A DNA stretch of 52,630 bases from Pseudomonadales bacterium. Lineage in GTDB: Bacteria; Pseudomonadota; Gammaproteobacteria; Pseudomonadales; Azotimanducaceae. This document shows, piece by piece, positions 17,592 to 26,584 of the stretch. The notes below the pieces were generated by a model. That model saw only the letters and a program-made list of their open reading frames with translations, was not told the origin of the DNA and did no database searches. The position numbers and the translations under genes were made by a program. Numbering within the stretch: the stretch's first letter is position 1; each line of letters opens with the position of its first letter. The DNA lies in contig JAKUTH010000014.1 of the NCBI GenBank assembly GCA_022448085.1, positions 1 through 52,630 of the forward strand, written 5' to 3'.

Positions 17592-20500
17592 GTGAGTAAT
17601 CGCACAAGCTGCCTGTTTCTGTTAACCGCAATCTCGATTCTCACCGGTTGTGGCGGAGGTACGGGCAGTAGTGCCCCGGCGTCTAATTCGGCCGCAAATA
17701 GCAACGTAGAATCAGCCAACGATGCAAATAATTCCGGAGGATTCTCCAAGCTAAGCGGTGTTGGCCTCGATCGGCGTTTCGATAGCTCGGTTACCGATCT
17801 ATCAGAAACCGACCGCGCAAGCGGGGGCATCGCCGCAGCCGACTACGACGCTGACGGTGATATTGATCTATACGTCGTGGGGGGAAATACCGAACCCAAT
17901 AGCCTCTACCAGAATCAAGGCGATGGGACGTTTGTCGACGTAGCAATGGAGGCGGGTGTCGATTTTACCCACTGGGGTAGTGGTCCAGCGTTCGGCGACA
18001 TTGATGGAGACGGTGATCTCGATCTCTTTATAGGGTCCGTCCACGGCGATTCATATTACTTACTCGAAAATCGGGATAGCATCTTTGTTGATATTACCGG
18101 GGCGTCCGGCATTCAGCTGACGAGCCCTAACACGTTCTCTGCGACGTTTTTTGATTACGATCGTGATGGTTTTGTCGACATCTTTCTCAGTCACTGGGGA
18201 ACGAATCGACAATCTGGTAATGAGACCGAAACTGTTTGGCGAAATCAGGGGGATGGCTCGTTTGTGGCTTCGAGCATCGAAACCGGTGTTGCCGCAGGCT
18301 TAACGGAAAACGACACAGACTGGTCGTACACGCCGAATTTCAGCGATATCGACCAAGACGGCGACAGCGACTTATTGATGACTTCGGATTTTGGTGAAAG
18401 CCAAGTCTTCCTCAATAACGACGACGGTTCGTTCACCAAAACGACCAACCGAGCCGTCATCGTCGATCAAAACGGCATGGGTGCGTCGGTGGGCGATTAC
18501 GACAACGATGGCGATATGGATTGGTTTGTCACCTCCATCTATACCCGAGATGTCCTCGATTCTTCGGTGGAAGGAGGCGAAGAATTATTCGGTAATCGCC
18601 TATATCGGAACCGCGGCGCAGGAGTTTTTGAAGATGTCAGCGGAACTGCTGGAATCGAAGACGGCGGTTGGGGGTGGGCGAGTTGCTTTGCCGATTTTGA
18701 TAACGATGGGTCGCTCGATATTGTGCACACCAATGGTTGGACCTACGACAAAAACAAAAATTTTGCGCTAGATCGAACGCGGTACTTTCGTTCAAGGAGC
18801 GATGGCACGTTCGAAGAAAGTGGTTTGGAAGTCGGTCTTAGCAATGTTGCACAAGGAAGGGGCTTAGTCTGCATTGATTCGGATAGGGATGGCGACCTCG
18901 ACCTCGTTATCACCAACAGTTCTTCGGAACACATTATCTATTTCCGTAACGACGCGGTGAACAACAATCACTCCCTTACAATCCGCCTGGAAGGATCGGG
19001 CGCTAATCGGTTTGGGATTGGTGCCTGGATCACGGCGACGACGAGCAACGGATCGCAGGTACGCGAACTCGGTGGTCACAACAACTACGTATCGCACAAC
19101 CCCTTCGAAGTGCATTTTGGTCTCGGGGACTCGACCGAGGTTGATATCGAAGTTCGCTGGCCAGATGGCAGCGTCACCACACGCGAGAACCTCGCCGTGG
19201 ATCAGTTGATTACCATTGCACAAGAAATCAGCAACACGCGGTTAGTCGTTTCGCAAGGTGATGGCGATGGTTATTACGATCCCGGCACTGAGGTGGTGAT
19301 CTCGGCGGCGGAGTCCGAGGAGGAGTATCACTTCAGTCACTGGACGAGCGAAGGGGGTGGGTCGTTTACGGATGCGTCGCTGGCCGAGACCACGTTCACC
19401 ATGCCCGAGGCCACGGTGGTCATTCGGGCGAACTACCTGCCTGGGGTAGCACCCACCGACGCCGTCTCGGTGGCCCGACGTTGGAACGAGGTATTGTTGC
19501 AAGCCATCCGCAACGATTTTGCTCGACCCACGGTGCATGCTCGGAACCTGTTTCATAATGCCGCCGCCATGTACGACGCCTGGGCTACCTACGATGCCTT
19601 GGCACGCCCCTACCTCCTGGGCCAGACCGTGGCGGGTTTCAGTTGCCCACGGGCTTCATTTGACCTACCCGACGACGTTGAGGGTGCTCGCGAACAAGCG
19701 ATCAGTTACGCCATGTACCGATTGATCCGGCACCGCTTCAGTGCCTCGCCAGGGACCAGTGTGATTACCCGGGACGCCAAGGCGCTGATGAGTTACTTAG
19801 GCTATGACATCAACGATGTATCCATCGACTACGGCGGTGGTTCAGCCGCCGCCCTCGGTAATCATCTAGCCCAGTGTTATATCGACCTAGGGCTCGCCGA
19901 TGGCTCCAACGAAGCCAACGCGTATGCCAACGTCGCCTACACGCCGGTGAACCCCGCACTTGAACCGGAACTGCCTGGGAACCCCAACATTATCGACCTC
20001 AACCATTGGCAGCCGCTAAAGTTGCCGGTATCCATTGACCAAGCCGGTAACCTGGTGACGGCCGAACCGAGCTTCTTAAGTCCCGAGTGGGGACGGGTGA
20101 GTCCGTTTGCCTTGGAAGAAGCCGATCGCACCGTGTATGAACGCGATGGCTATGAGTACTGGGTCTATCACGATCCCGGCGGACCGCCCACCATCGACGG
20201 GACACTATCGGATAACTACAAGTGGGCGTTCTCACTGGTGGCGGTATGGTCATCGCACCTACAACCCGATCCTGATGTCATGATCGATATCTCGCCGGCA
20301 AGTCTTGGCAACATCACCTCGTACCCAACCCAGTTCGAGGACTATCCAGCGTTCTACAACACCTTAGCTGGAGGTGATCCCAGCACCGGCTATGACGTTA
20401 ACCCGGTAACCGGGGCCGCTTACACTCCCCAAGAAGTGCCGCTAGGAGACTACACCCGAGTGTTGGCTGAGTTCTGGGCCGATGGCCCCGACTCCGAGAC

Positions 20501-21302
20501 ACCTCCAGGACACTGGTTCGTGATCCTCAACACGGTCAATGAGCATGAACAATTGCAAAAGCGCTTTGCCGGCGCTGGACCAGAACTTGGTGCCCTTGAG
20601 TGGGATATCAAGGCCTACTTCACCTTGGGTGGTGCCATGCACGATGCCGCCGTGACCGCCTGGGGTATTAAGGGCTGGTACGACTACGTGCGGCCTATCT
20701 CGTCGTTACGAGCCATGGCCGACAGTGGTCAAAGCAGCGTCCCCAATGGGACCTCCTACCACATGGATGGCATCCCGTTGGAGCCAGGCTATATCGAAGT
20801 TGTCGAGACCGATGATGCCCTCGCGGGGGAAGACGACGAACACGTCGGCAAGATCAAGTTCTTATCCTGGAAGGGTCCCACCTTCATTACCGACCCCAAT
20901 GTCGATGAAGCCGGTGTCGACTGGATCCTGGCTGAGAACTGGTGGCCGTACCAACGACCCACCTTTGTCACCCCACCTTTTGCCGGCTATATCTCCGGTC
21001 ACTCCACCTACTCGCGGTCTGCGGCCGAAGTCTTGACGGCTCTCACAGGCGATGCCTACTTCCCGGGTGGAATGAGCGGCTTCGAGGTCAAAGCCAATGA
21101 GTTCCTGGTGTTCGAAGAGGGGCCCTCGGTCGACATGACCTTGCAGTGGGCCACCTACCGTGACGCATCAGATCAATGTTCACTCTCGCGCATCTGGGGC
21201 GGCATCCATCCGCCCGCAGATGACATCCCCGGACGCCTCATCGGTATCACCATTGGCACCAACGCCTTCAACCTCGCCGAGAAATACTTTAATAACCAGT
21301 AA
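17592..21302 (+). CDS. FG-GAP/UnbV - vanadium haloperoxidase fusion lipoprotein
   Basis: 1236 residues, GTG start. A lipoprotein signal ends in L-T-G-C20. Residues about 75-455 are FG-GAP/VCBS propeller repeats with calcium loops such as DYDADGDID, DIDGDGDLD and DYDNDGDMD. About 460-545 is an ASPIC/UnbV domain, and about 550-617 a bacterial (InlB-type) beta repeat (GDGDGYYDPGTEV ... FSHW). The C-terminus from about 620 is a vanadium-dependent haloperoxidase/PAP2 module: K1027-x6-R1034-P, I-S-G-H1137, and S-R1200-x5-H1206, where H1206 would bind vanadate and H1137 act as acid-base. Expected product: a surface-anchored halide or bromide oxidase with a propeller adhesion part. GC differs sharply between the halves (45 percent in line 18361, 63 and 62 percent in lines 20461 and 21001), pointing to a recombined chimera. 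Confidence 0.9.
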   Translation: MSNRTSCLFLLTAISILTGCGGGTGSSAPASNSAANSNVESANDANNSGGFSKLSGVGLDRRFDSSVTDLSETDRASGGIAAADYDADGDIDLYVVGGNTEPNSLYQNQGDGTFVDVAMEAGVDFTHWGSGPAFGDIDGDGDLDLFIGSVHGDSYYLLENRDSIFVDITGASGIQLTSPNTFSATFFDYDRDGFVDIFLSHWGTNRQSGNETETVWRNQGDGSFVASSIETGVAAGLTENDTDWSYTPNFSDIDQDGDSDLLMTSDFGESQVFLNNDDGSFTKTTNRAVIVDQNGMGASVGDYDNDGDMDWFVTSIYTRDVLDSSVEGGEELFGNRLYRNRGAGVFEDVSGTAGIEDGGWGWASCFADFDNDGSLDIVHTNGWTYDKNKNFALDRTRYFRSRSDGTFEESGLEVGLSNVAQGRGLVCIDSDRDGDLDLVITNSSSEHIIYFRNDAVNNNHSLTIRLEGSGANRFGIGAWITATTSNGSQVRELGGHNNYVSHNPFEVHFGLGDSTEVDIEVRWPDGSVTTRENLAVDQLITIAQEISNTRLVVSQGDGDGYYDPGTEVVISAAESEEEYHFSHWTSEGGGSFTDASLAETTFTMPEATVVIRANYLPGVAPTDAVSVARRWNEVLLQAIRNDFARPTVHARNLFHNAAAMYDAWATYDALARPYLLGQTVAGFSCPRASFDLPDDVEGAREQAISYAMYRLIRHRFSASPGTSVITRDAKALMSYLGYDINDVSIDYGGGSAAALGNHLAQCYIDLGLADGSNEANAYANVAYTPVNPALEPELPGNPNIIDLNHWQPLKLPVSIDQAGNLVTAEPSFLSPEWGRVSPFALEEADRTVYERDGYEYWVYHDPGGPPTIDGTLSDNYKWAFSLVAVWSSHLQPDPDVMIDISPASLGNITSYPTQFEDYPAFYNTLAGGDPSTGYDVNPVTGAAYTPQEVPLGDYTRVLAEFWADGPDSETPPGHWFVILNTVNEHEQLQKRFAGAGPELGALEWDIKAYFTLGGAMHDAAVTAWGIKGWYDYVRPISSLRAMADSGQSSVPNGTSYHMDGIPLEPGYIEVVETDDALAGEDDEHVGKIKFLSWKGPTFITDPNVDEAGVDWILAENWWPYQRPTFVTPPFAGYISGHSTYSRSAAEVLTALTGDAYFPGGMSGFEVKANEFLVFEEGPSVDMTLQWATYRDASDQCSLSRIWGGIHPPADDIPGRLIGITIGTNAFNLAEKYFNNQ

Positions 21303-21325
21303 CGCGGGCTTGGGTCAGCGAGGGT

Positions 21326-21982
21326 TTAGTCGCTCGTACTCCCACGGTCTCCACGAATAACTTTAGGCAGTAACCGCAAGGTCTCTTCGTACACCTCGTT
21401 AACCACGTCGTTATAAAGGCCATTATCTCGTAATCGACAAACCACCTGTTGTTCAGCAAGCGTGCAATAGCCCCAGAGATCTTTCATGGCTTCCAATTTC
21501 GCGCGCCGCGATATCTCGTTTGATTCGACGGCCACGTGAATCGTCATTTTCCACAGCCGAGGGGGTGATTCCGGCGTGTAATAAAACCTAAATCCGATGA
21601 ACGGTTCGTATTCCGTGGGATCGATCAAACCTTGTACTGCTTGGGCGTAAACATCAAATTCACCGCATTTTTCCTCAGGAGCACTCACGGTGTAGGGCGC
21701 TCCGGTTTGTTCGTGAAAACGCGTGATCTCGCCGTCAGGAATACCCAGGACATCGCAGACTTCATCCACCGTCATCCCTGAAGTAAAGCCCATGAACTCA
21801 AAGGTCTGATTTTGTGTGGGGAGAACCAATGTTGGGCGGGCGAACGCAGCGACAGTGGTGCACAAAAATATCGCGAGACATACCGATTTGAACGCCACAA
21901 TTCCGCGATTCGCGCAATCGATGACCTTTGAGGGTACGAAATGAGGACCTACCCAATGTTTCTGTCGAAGCAGTCGCTCCAT
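21326..21982 (-). CDS. small secreted protein of unknown function
   Basis: 218 residues if started at the ATG at 21982, just 5 bp after the NTF2-like stop; the frame is open further upstream, but that part overlaps the neighbour. A hydrophobic segment AFKSVCLAIFLCTTVAAFA looks like a signal peptide with a long N-region; a GTG at its start (residue 29) is a credible alternative. The mature protein has FMGFTSGMTVDEVCDVLGIPDG, an SmpA/OmlA-like gate pattern, and four Cys (EVCDV, EKCGE, GYCTL, VVCRL) that may form two disulfides. No family was recognised with confidence. It is translationally close to the NTF2-like and propeller genes, and likely shares their transcript. Confidence 0.6.
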   Translation of the reverse strand: MERLLRQKHWVGPHFVPSKVIDCANRGIVAFKSVCLAIFLCTTVAAFARPTLVLPTQNQTFEFMGFTSGMTVDEVCDVLGIPDGEITRFHEQTGAPYTVSAPEEKCGEFDVYAQAVQGLIDPTEYEPFIGFRFYYTPESPPRLWKMTIHVAVESNEISRRAKLEAMKDLWGYCTLAEQQVVCRLRDNGLYNDVVNEVYEETLRLLPKVIRGDRGSTSD

Positions 21983-21986
21983 TGCC

Positions 21987-22445
21987 TTAGTTGTCCTTCC
22001 CTGAGACCGCCTTGGCGTCGCCGCGTTGAAACGCCATGTGCAACACGCGGGACTTGAATCGCCAACCGTCGCCTGTACGAACGAACAGATCCTGGTAATG
22101 CCCGATTCCAAATGGTCCATCGAATGGGATCGGGCCAGAACGCGTGCTCTCGGGGCCAACGTGCCGATACAGCGTGAGATATGAAATCCCATTTGCCTCG
22201 TCACGGTTGATGACATTAGTAAAAATGTTGGTTAACACGTGCCGAGATCGTAACTCGTCTGGCCTCCGTTTGAGCGACGCAGTAATCGCGGTTTTTCCTT
22301 CGAGACGCACTCCGGCGTCCAAGATTCCTTCTTCAACGAATAGGTTGGCGATTTCGTCATAGTCCCGAAAATCGATCGCGCGAGCATAGGCGACCGACAG
22401 GGCTTCACAGTCCTGCTGAATAATCCTTCGTTCAGCGTCATCCAA
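21987..22445 (-). CDS. NTF2/SnoaL-like protein
   Basis: 152 residues with a TTG start at 22445, only 7 bp after the upstream stop; the nearby ATG at 22441 is out of frame. The sequence follows the cone-shaped SnoaL/NTF2 fold: helix EALSVAYARAIDFRDYDEIANLFVEEG, strands around GKTAITASLKRR, SRHVLTNIFTNVI, SYLTLYRHVG and GHYQDLFVRTGDGWRFKSRVLHMAF. Members act as small isomerases, dehydratases or hydratases, or as ligand-binding subunits beside dioxygenases. A conserved D-Y pair near 28-30 and H near 70 match common active-site positions, but the reaction cannot be named. Coupled to the propeller gene upstream. Confidence 0.82.
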   Translation of the reverse strand: MDDAERRIIQQDCEALSVAYARAIDFRDYDEIANLFVEEGILDAGVRLEGKTAITASLKRRPDELRSRHVLTNIFTNVINRDEANGISYLTLYRHVGPESTRSGPIPFDGPFGIGHYQDLFVRTGDGWRFKSRVLHMAFQRGDAKAVSGKDN

Positions 22446-22452
22446 AATCGGC

Positions 22453-24543
22453 CTAGTCTGCTAAAGGGTGCGGGCGTATTTGAAAGCGCACGATTTCACT
22501 GGTCATGCCTCGACCGCCCTCGTTATGCCAAACGACAACGCTGTTGTTGCTCGCCCATACACCGCGTCCTTTCCAACCAGCCTCAGGATCGTCAATACGA
22601 CCATCCAAGCCACGTGTGTAAAAACCGAGCGGGTAGGGAACACGCAACGTGACCATCTCAGAACTTTCAGGCAACCACGCAATTAGCGAGTCAGAAGTTG
22701 TTCCGTTTGCTATGGGAACGTTGGCGCCGAGGCCTAGGGTGTCGAATTGGTCGACCCATATGTAGTAATGGAAATCTGCGTTGCCTGCAGCCGTAACCCC
22801 CTTCATCTGAGGACCGGGTGTCGAGTGGAGTGACCATCCTTCAGGACAGTGTTGACCTGTCGCCGAGGGACCATTCAGTACTTTGCATTTACTACGGTCG
22901 AAGCTTGCTATGTGGCCGCTCCCACCAAGTGCAGTCCAAATAACGCCATTGCGATCGATATCAATACCTCTCGGGCCGTACCCCCACTTTGAGGCGGGCA
23001 CTGCATCGGTATCGAACGGGGGTTGATACTGTTCGGTTAAGCAGGTCTTTGGATCAAGGCGCAGGATCTGCCCCGGGACCATGTTGGGGTATGGTCGTGT
23101 AAACCATACGGAACCATCTGCTGGGTTCGGAATGATTCCATACGCGAAACCGATCACACGTTTGTCTTTCGTAGGATCGACTGGATCGTTGGGGCCGACG
23201 TATTCGCCGATCTGACCGTCACCACTGGTATCCAATATGGTGGGACACCATCCCTGTGACGCGCGTTCATCTTCTGTCTCGTCGAACATCTTGGTGTTCA
23301 ACCAACCCACAGTGTTCATATCGCCGCTGGACCAAAGCGTATTGTTATCGTCGTGAGCGAATTGCAGATGATGCGTGGAGTAACACGTATCAATTAATAC
23401 AAATTTCTCCGCATCGACGTCAAAGTAGGAGAGTTGTCGACCGCTGTTTTTCAGCGGAAATCGCTGTACCGACGGATGGTCCGAATCAGAGCACCATTTC
23501 GAATTCTTATTCCGTCGAATGCTGGACGTCATCCAAACCCGGTTTTGATCATCCATCATGGGGTTATGCGGATTCGAAGGGCCCCCGCCAACGTACGACG
23601 TATTGGATCCACCGGCTTCTCTCATTGGAATGGTAAGTTCACGAGATTGATGCTTCAGGGGATCTGTGATGGTCAATCTTCCTTGAGTTTGCGCCACGCC
23701 GAAGATTTGACCGTCGGGATAGAGTTTTGGATTTCGCTTGTCCGTCGAAACATTGTCATGGACAAATCCATCGGGGTTAGACCAACCCCATTGTGTGAGA
23801 ACCAAATTTTGTTGAATCCCGTCCGGGCGTGGCGGCGGTTCCGGAACTTCACCGGCAATTATCCGATCGGTCCAATCAGCGAACACGTCAACTGCTCGTT
23901 TTCTTCCCAATTGGTACATGGGACCGATCATCGCGCCGCGGCCCATTTGTAATCGTTGATCCCACGCATGACGTGTCGAATCAAACTCAGCAGGCTCGGG
24001 AATTTCGCGCGTGGCTAGGTTCCCCATTTGGTGGCAGAGCTGACAACCATCTTTTAGACGGTCAACCCATTGAGCCTGATTGAGAACTCGAGGACTAATG
24101 CCATTACCTTGATCACCCGTGCCCGGAAATTCGCTAGCCTTCGGCACGTCCAATAGCGAGTACCAGTAGTTGGCGGGGTAATTTTGAGCAGCTTTCCGTG
24201 CTGTTTCCGCCACTGACGTATTGATCGTCAGACGATCGCCTGGCCGTGCTGATTCCTTATACGAGTCGTCGATACCATAACCTCTGGACCACACGTCGTA
24301 TTTCGCATCAGGTAGGTCTGGAATAAGGAACCGTCCATCATCATCGGTCACAACGATCTTACGAAACGTCGTTTTTAGATCCGTGGTCTCGGCAATAACC
24401 CAAACGCCGGCTTCGCCACCCTCCGGACCTCGAATCACCCCGCCAATATCATCAAGACCAAACGCGACGGAGATGCTGAAGATCGAGAGGATCGAAACGG
24501 CGATTGGCAATAGAGTTCGATTCGAATACGTACAAGTGTCCAT
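22453..24543 (-). CDS. exported propeller protein with CxxCH heme motif
   Basis: 696 residues. A signal peptide (LLPIAVSILSIFSISVAFG) is followed by a carboxypeptidase-regulatory-like beta domain (GGVIRGPEGGEAGVWVIAETTD ... DDDGRFLIPDLPDAKYDVWSRGYG, about 33-90). C167-Q-L-C-H171 is a c-type heme attachment motif with a conserved surrounding (DGCQLCHQMGN). Residues about 240-690 are repeats of a virginiamycin-B-lyase-like or streptogramin-lyase-type propeller (DDQNRVWMTSS, DDNNTLWSSGD, NPADGSVWFTRPY, DRNGVIWTALGG). The combination suggests a periplasmic electron-transfer or dehydrogenase-like protein. It is first in a run with the NTF2-like and small secreted genes. Whether heme is bound cannot be seen directly; a single CxxCH can be fortuitous, but context favours it. 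Confidence 0.8.
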   Translation of the reverse strand: MDTCTYSNRTLLPIAVSILSIFSISVAFGLDDIGGVIRGPEGGEAGVWVIAETTDLKTTFRKIVVTDDDGRFLIPDLPDAKYDVWSRGYGIDDSYKESARPGDRLTINTSVAETARKAAQNYPANYWYSLLDVPKASEFPGTGDQGNGISPRVLNQAQWVDRLKDGCQLCHQMGNLATREIPEPAEFDSTRHAWDQRLQMGRGAMIGPMYQLGRKRAVDVFADWTDRIIAGEVPEPPPRPDGIQQNLVLTQWGWSNPDGFVHDNVSTDKRNPKLYPDGQIFGVAQTQGRLTITDPLKHQSRELTIPMREAGGSNTSYVGGGPSNPHNPMMDDQNRVWMTSSIRRNKNSKWCSDSDHPSVQRFPLKNSGRQLSYFDVDAEKFVLIDTCYSTHHLQFAHDDNNTLWSSGDMNTVGWLNTKMFDETEDERASQGWCPTILDTSGDGQIGEYVGPNDPVDPTKDKRVIGFAYGIIPNPADGSVWFTRPYPNMVPGQILRLDPKTCLTEQYQPPFDTDAVPASKWGYGPRGIDIDRNGVIWTALGGSGHIASFDRSKCKVLNGPSATGQHCPEGWSLHSTPGPQMKGVTAAGNADFHYYIWVDQFDTLGLGANVPIANGTTSDSLIAWLPESSEMVTLRVPYPLGFYTRGLDGRIDDPEAGWKGRGVWASNNSVVVWHNEGGRGMTSEIVRFQIRPHPLAD

Positions 24544-24655
24544 GGTTCGCTACCTTCGCGCAGATTGTTTCGCAAAGATCATATACCCAGATTATCGGAA
24601 CGCGTAGGTGCAATCGGACCACGTTTCCACGAACCGTCCGAGAGATATCCGTTGG

Positions 24656-26365
24656 TTACGCGGTAGAGGCCAATGGGCCTCGCAGCAATTTACCTGGCGT
24701 AGCACCTGTATGGACATTGTCTCGAAGCAACGTTTGGCCATTTACCACGGTTGCGAGTATTCCGGTGGCTGTCTGTTTTAGCCGCGTGGCGCCGGCGGGG
24801 AGATCATGAACCACTTCCGGCATGTTGGGTGCAATGTTTTTAGGGTCAAATATCGTGATATCAGCGGCGAGCCCCTTTCGGAGCAACCCACGGTCGTGAA
24901 ATCCCCAATGATTTGCGGGTTCGAACGTAACCATGCGAACCGCTTCTTCGAGGGTGAGCTCTTGTTTTTCACGAACCCACTGACTAAAGACGTTGGTCTG
25001 CAACGATGAATCCATGATTTGAGATACGTGGGCCCCTGAATCCGAGAACGTTACGACCGATCGGGGATGCTTCATCATCTCCAAGACGTCGCTATCAATT
25101 TCGTTATTGATCGGCATCCGGAAAAGCGCCTTCAGGTCACTGGCAACGGCGATGTCAATCAATGCTTCCGCCGGAGAGATGCCCTGGTTCTTCGCGATCG
25201 ATGCCAGACTTGCATCATGACCGTCGGCCCGATCCATATGGAAAAACCAATCCCAATCGGGCGGGTTGACCGTAGTCCCTATTTCCTCGTGGCGCTTACT
25301 CGGTGCGCTCGCGATTTCGATGAGCTTTGCTCTCAACATGGGATCTCGAAGTTTGGCTTTTTGCTCTGCTAGCGATAACTGGCGGAGATCGCGCCAGACG
25401 TGCCAATTATCAAAAGGTAGATGTGCCTCAAACGAAAACAGCACGTTGAGCGAACGAGAATGAACCTGTGCAAACATGCGTCCGCCGGCCTCGGCCGTTT
25501 CGTCAAGCAGATCGAAGTAACTGCGCCAATGGTCAGGAGCACGCCGACTCGCAAACATGCCCCAGGTAATGGGTACTCCCGATTCGACGGCCAGGTTCTT
25601 GAGGCGTTGTTGGTAGTCTCGAATGCGATCAGGATCTCGACCAGTCGTTTCGCCTGCAATTTCGAACATCCCTGCACCTGTCTTACCGATTGCATTCACA
25701 ATGGTGCGAATTTCTTTCCAACTTCCAGCCCGACTAGCGACAGGTTTTCGATCGGACGTTTCGTGGTTATGCGAACGCGACGTCGTGAACCCCATTGCTC
25801 CGGCGAGAACCGCTTCCTTTGCAAGCCGTGCCATCGAGGCTAGTTCGTCGTCGTTGGCCTCTTCCTCAAACGCGCGCTGTCCCATGACGTAAGTTCGGAG
25901 GGCGGAATGACCCATATAGCCGGCGTAATTTATCCCTTTGGGTATTCCATCAAGAACGTCCATGTATTCGGGATAAGTCTCCCAGCACCACTTAATCCCG
26001 GCGAGCATCGCATCTCGCGCAATATCCTCTGCTCGCTCCAGATTACGAAAAACCAGATCCGCTTCTGCTTCACGGCACGGCGCCAAAGTAAAACCACAAT
26101 TTCCCATAACAACACTGGTCACGCCGTGATAGCAGGAACATGAGCCAATCGGGTCCCAAAAGATCTGGGCATCCATGTGGGTATGCCCATCCACGAAACC
26201 TGGTGAGACGACATGGCCCTCGGCATCGATCACCTCATCCGCGTTACTTTCTAAACGTCCAATATGAACGATCGTTCCGTCCTTGATACCGATGTCCGCA
26301 TAAAAGCCCGGGGACCCGGATCCGTCGATCACCATTCCGTTCTTAATCGCGAGATCGAGTTTCAT
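24656..26365 (-). CDS. N-acyl-D-amino-acid deacylase-family amidohydrolase
   Basis: 569 residues. The N-terminal beta-sandwich strand DLAIKNGMVIDGSGSPG leads to metal motif H61-T-H63 in GFVDGHTHMDAQ, and G-N-C90-G is the metal-ligand Cys motif of D-aminoacylases. FTTSRSHNHE supplies the lysine-site region of the barrel, and FSDSGAHVSQ near 455-465 contains the catalytic Asp. The C-terminus KGLAADITIFDPKNI returns to the sandwich domain. Family members deacylate N-acyl-D-amino acids, yet many marine homologues are of unknown specificity. It is divergent from the acyl-CoA dehydrogenase, with a 219 bp gap. Cytoplasmic, with no signal peptide. Confidence 0.88.
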   Translation of the reverse strand: MKLDLAIKNGMVIDGSGSPGFYADIGIKDGTIVHIGRLESNADEVIDAEGHVVSPGFVDGHTHMDAQIFWDPIGSCSCYHGVTSVVMGNCGFTLAPCREAEADLVFRNLERAEDIARDAMLAGIKWCWETYPEYMDVLDGIPKGINYAGYMGHSALRTYVMGQRAFEEEANDDELASMARLAKEAVLAGAMGFTTSRSHNHETSDRKPVASRAGSWKEIRTIVNAIGKTGAGMFEIAGETTGRDPDRIRDYQQRLKNLAVESGVPITWGMFASRRAPDHWRSYFDLLDETAEAGGRMFAQVHSRSLNVLFSFEAHLPFDNWHVWRDLRQLSLAEQKAKLRDPMLRAKLIEIASAPSKRHEEIGTTVNPPDWDWFFHMDRADGHDASLASIAKNQGISPAEALIDIAVASDLKALFRMPINNEIDSDVLEMMKHPRSVVTFSDSGAHVSQIMDSSLQTNVFSQWVREKQELTLEEAVRMVTFEPANHWGFHDRGLLRKGLAADITIFDPKNIAPNMPEVVHDLPAGATRLKQTATGILATVVNGQTLLRDNVHTGATPGKLLRGPLASTA

Positions 26366-26584
26366 GACGTAGCCATCTAAAGGGACGTTGCGACGATCCT
26401 ACCCGCACCGTTTTGTCATAGGAAGCCAGCTCGGTTTTCATGTAAATCGCGATCTCCGTTCGCCCCGAGCCAGCACCGCTGTACTTCAGGGTTAGACCGC
26501 GCGATGATTTTGGGCAGATTGTTCGCTGTGCGACCCATTAGCGCAGGTACGAGTCATCGGCTTATCGATAATCGAGGGAACAGA

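Noticed and set aside
26366-26584. Divergent gap upstream of the acyl-CoA dehydrogenase
   Set aside because: No inverted repeat or convincing -35/-10 pair was seen.
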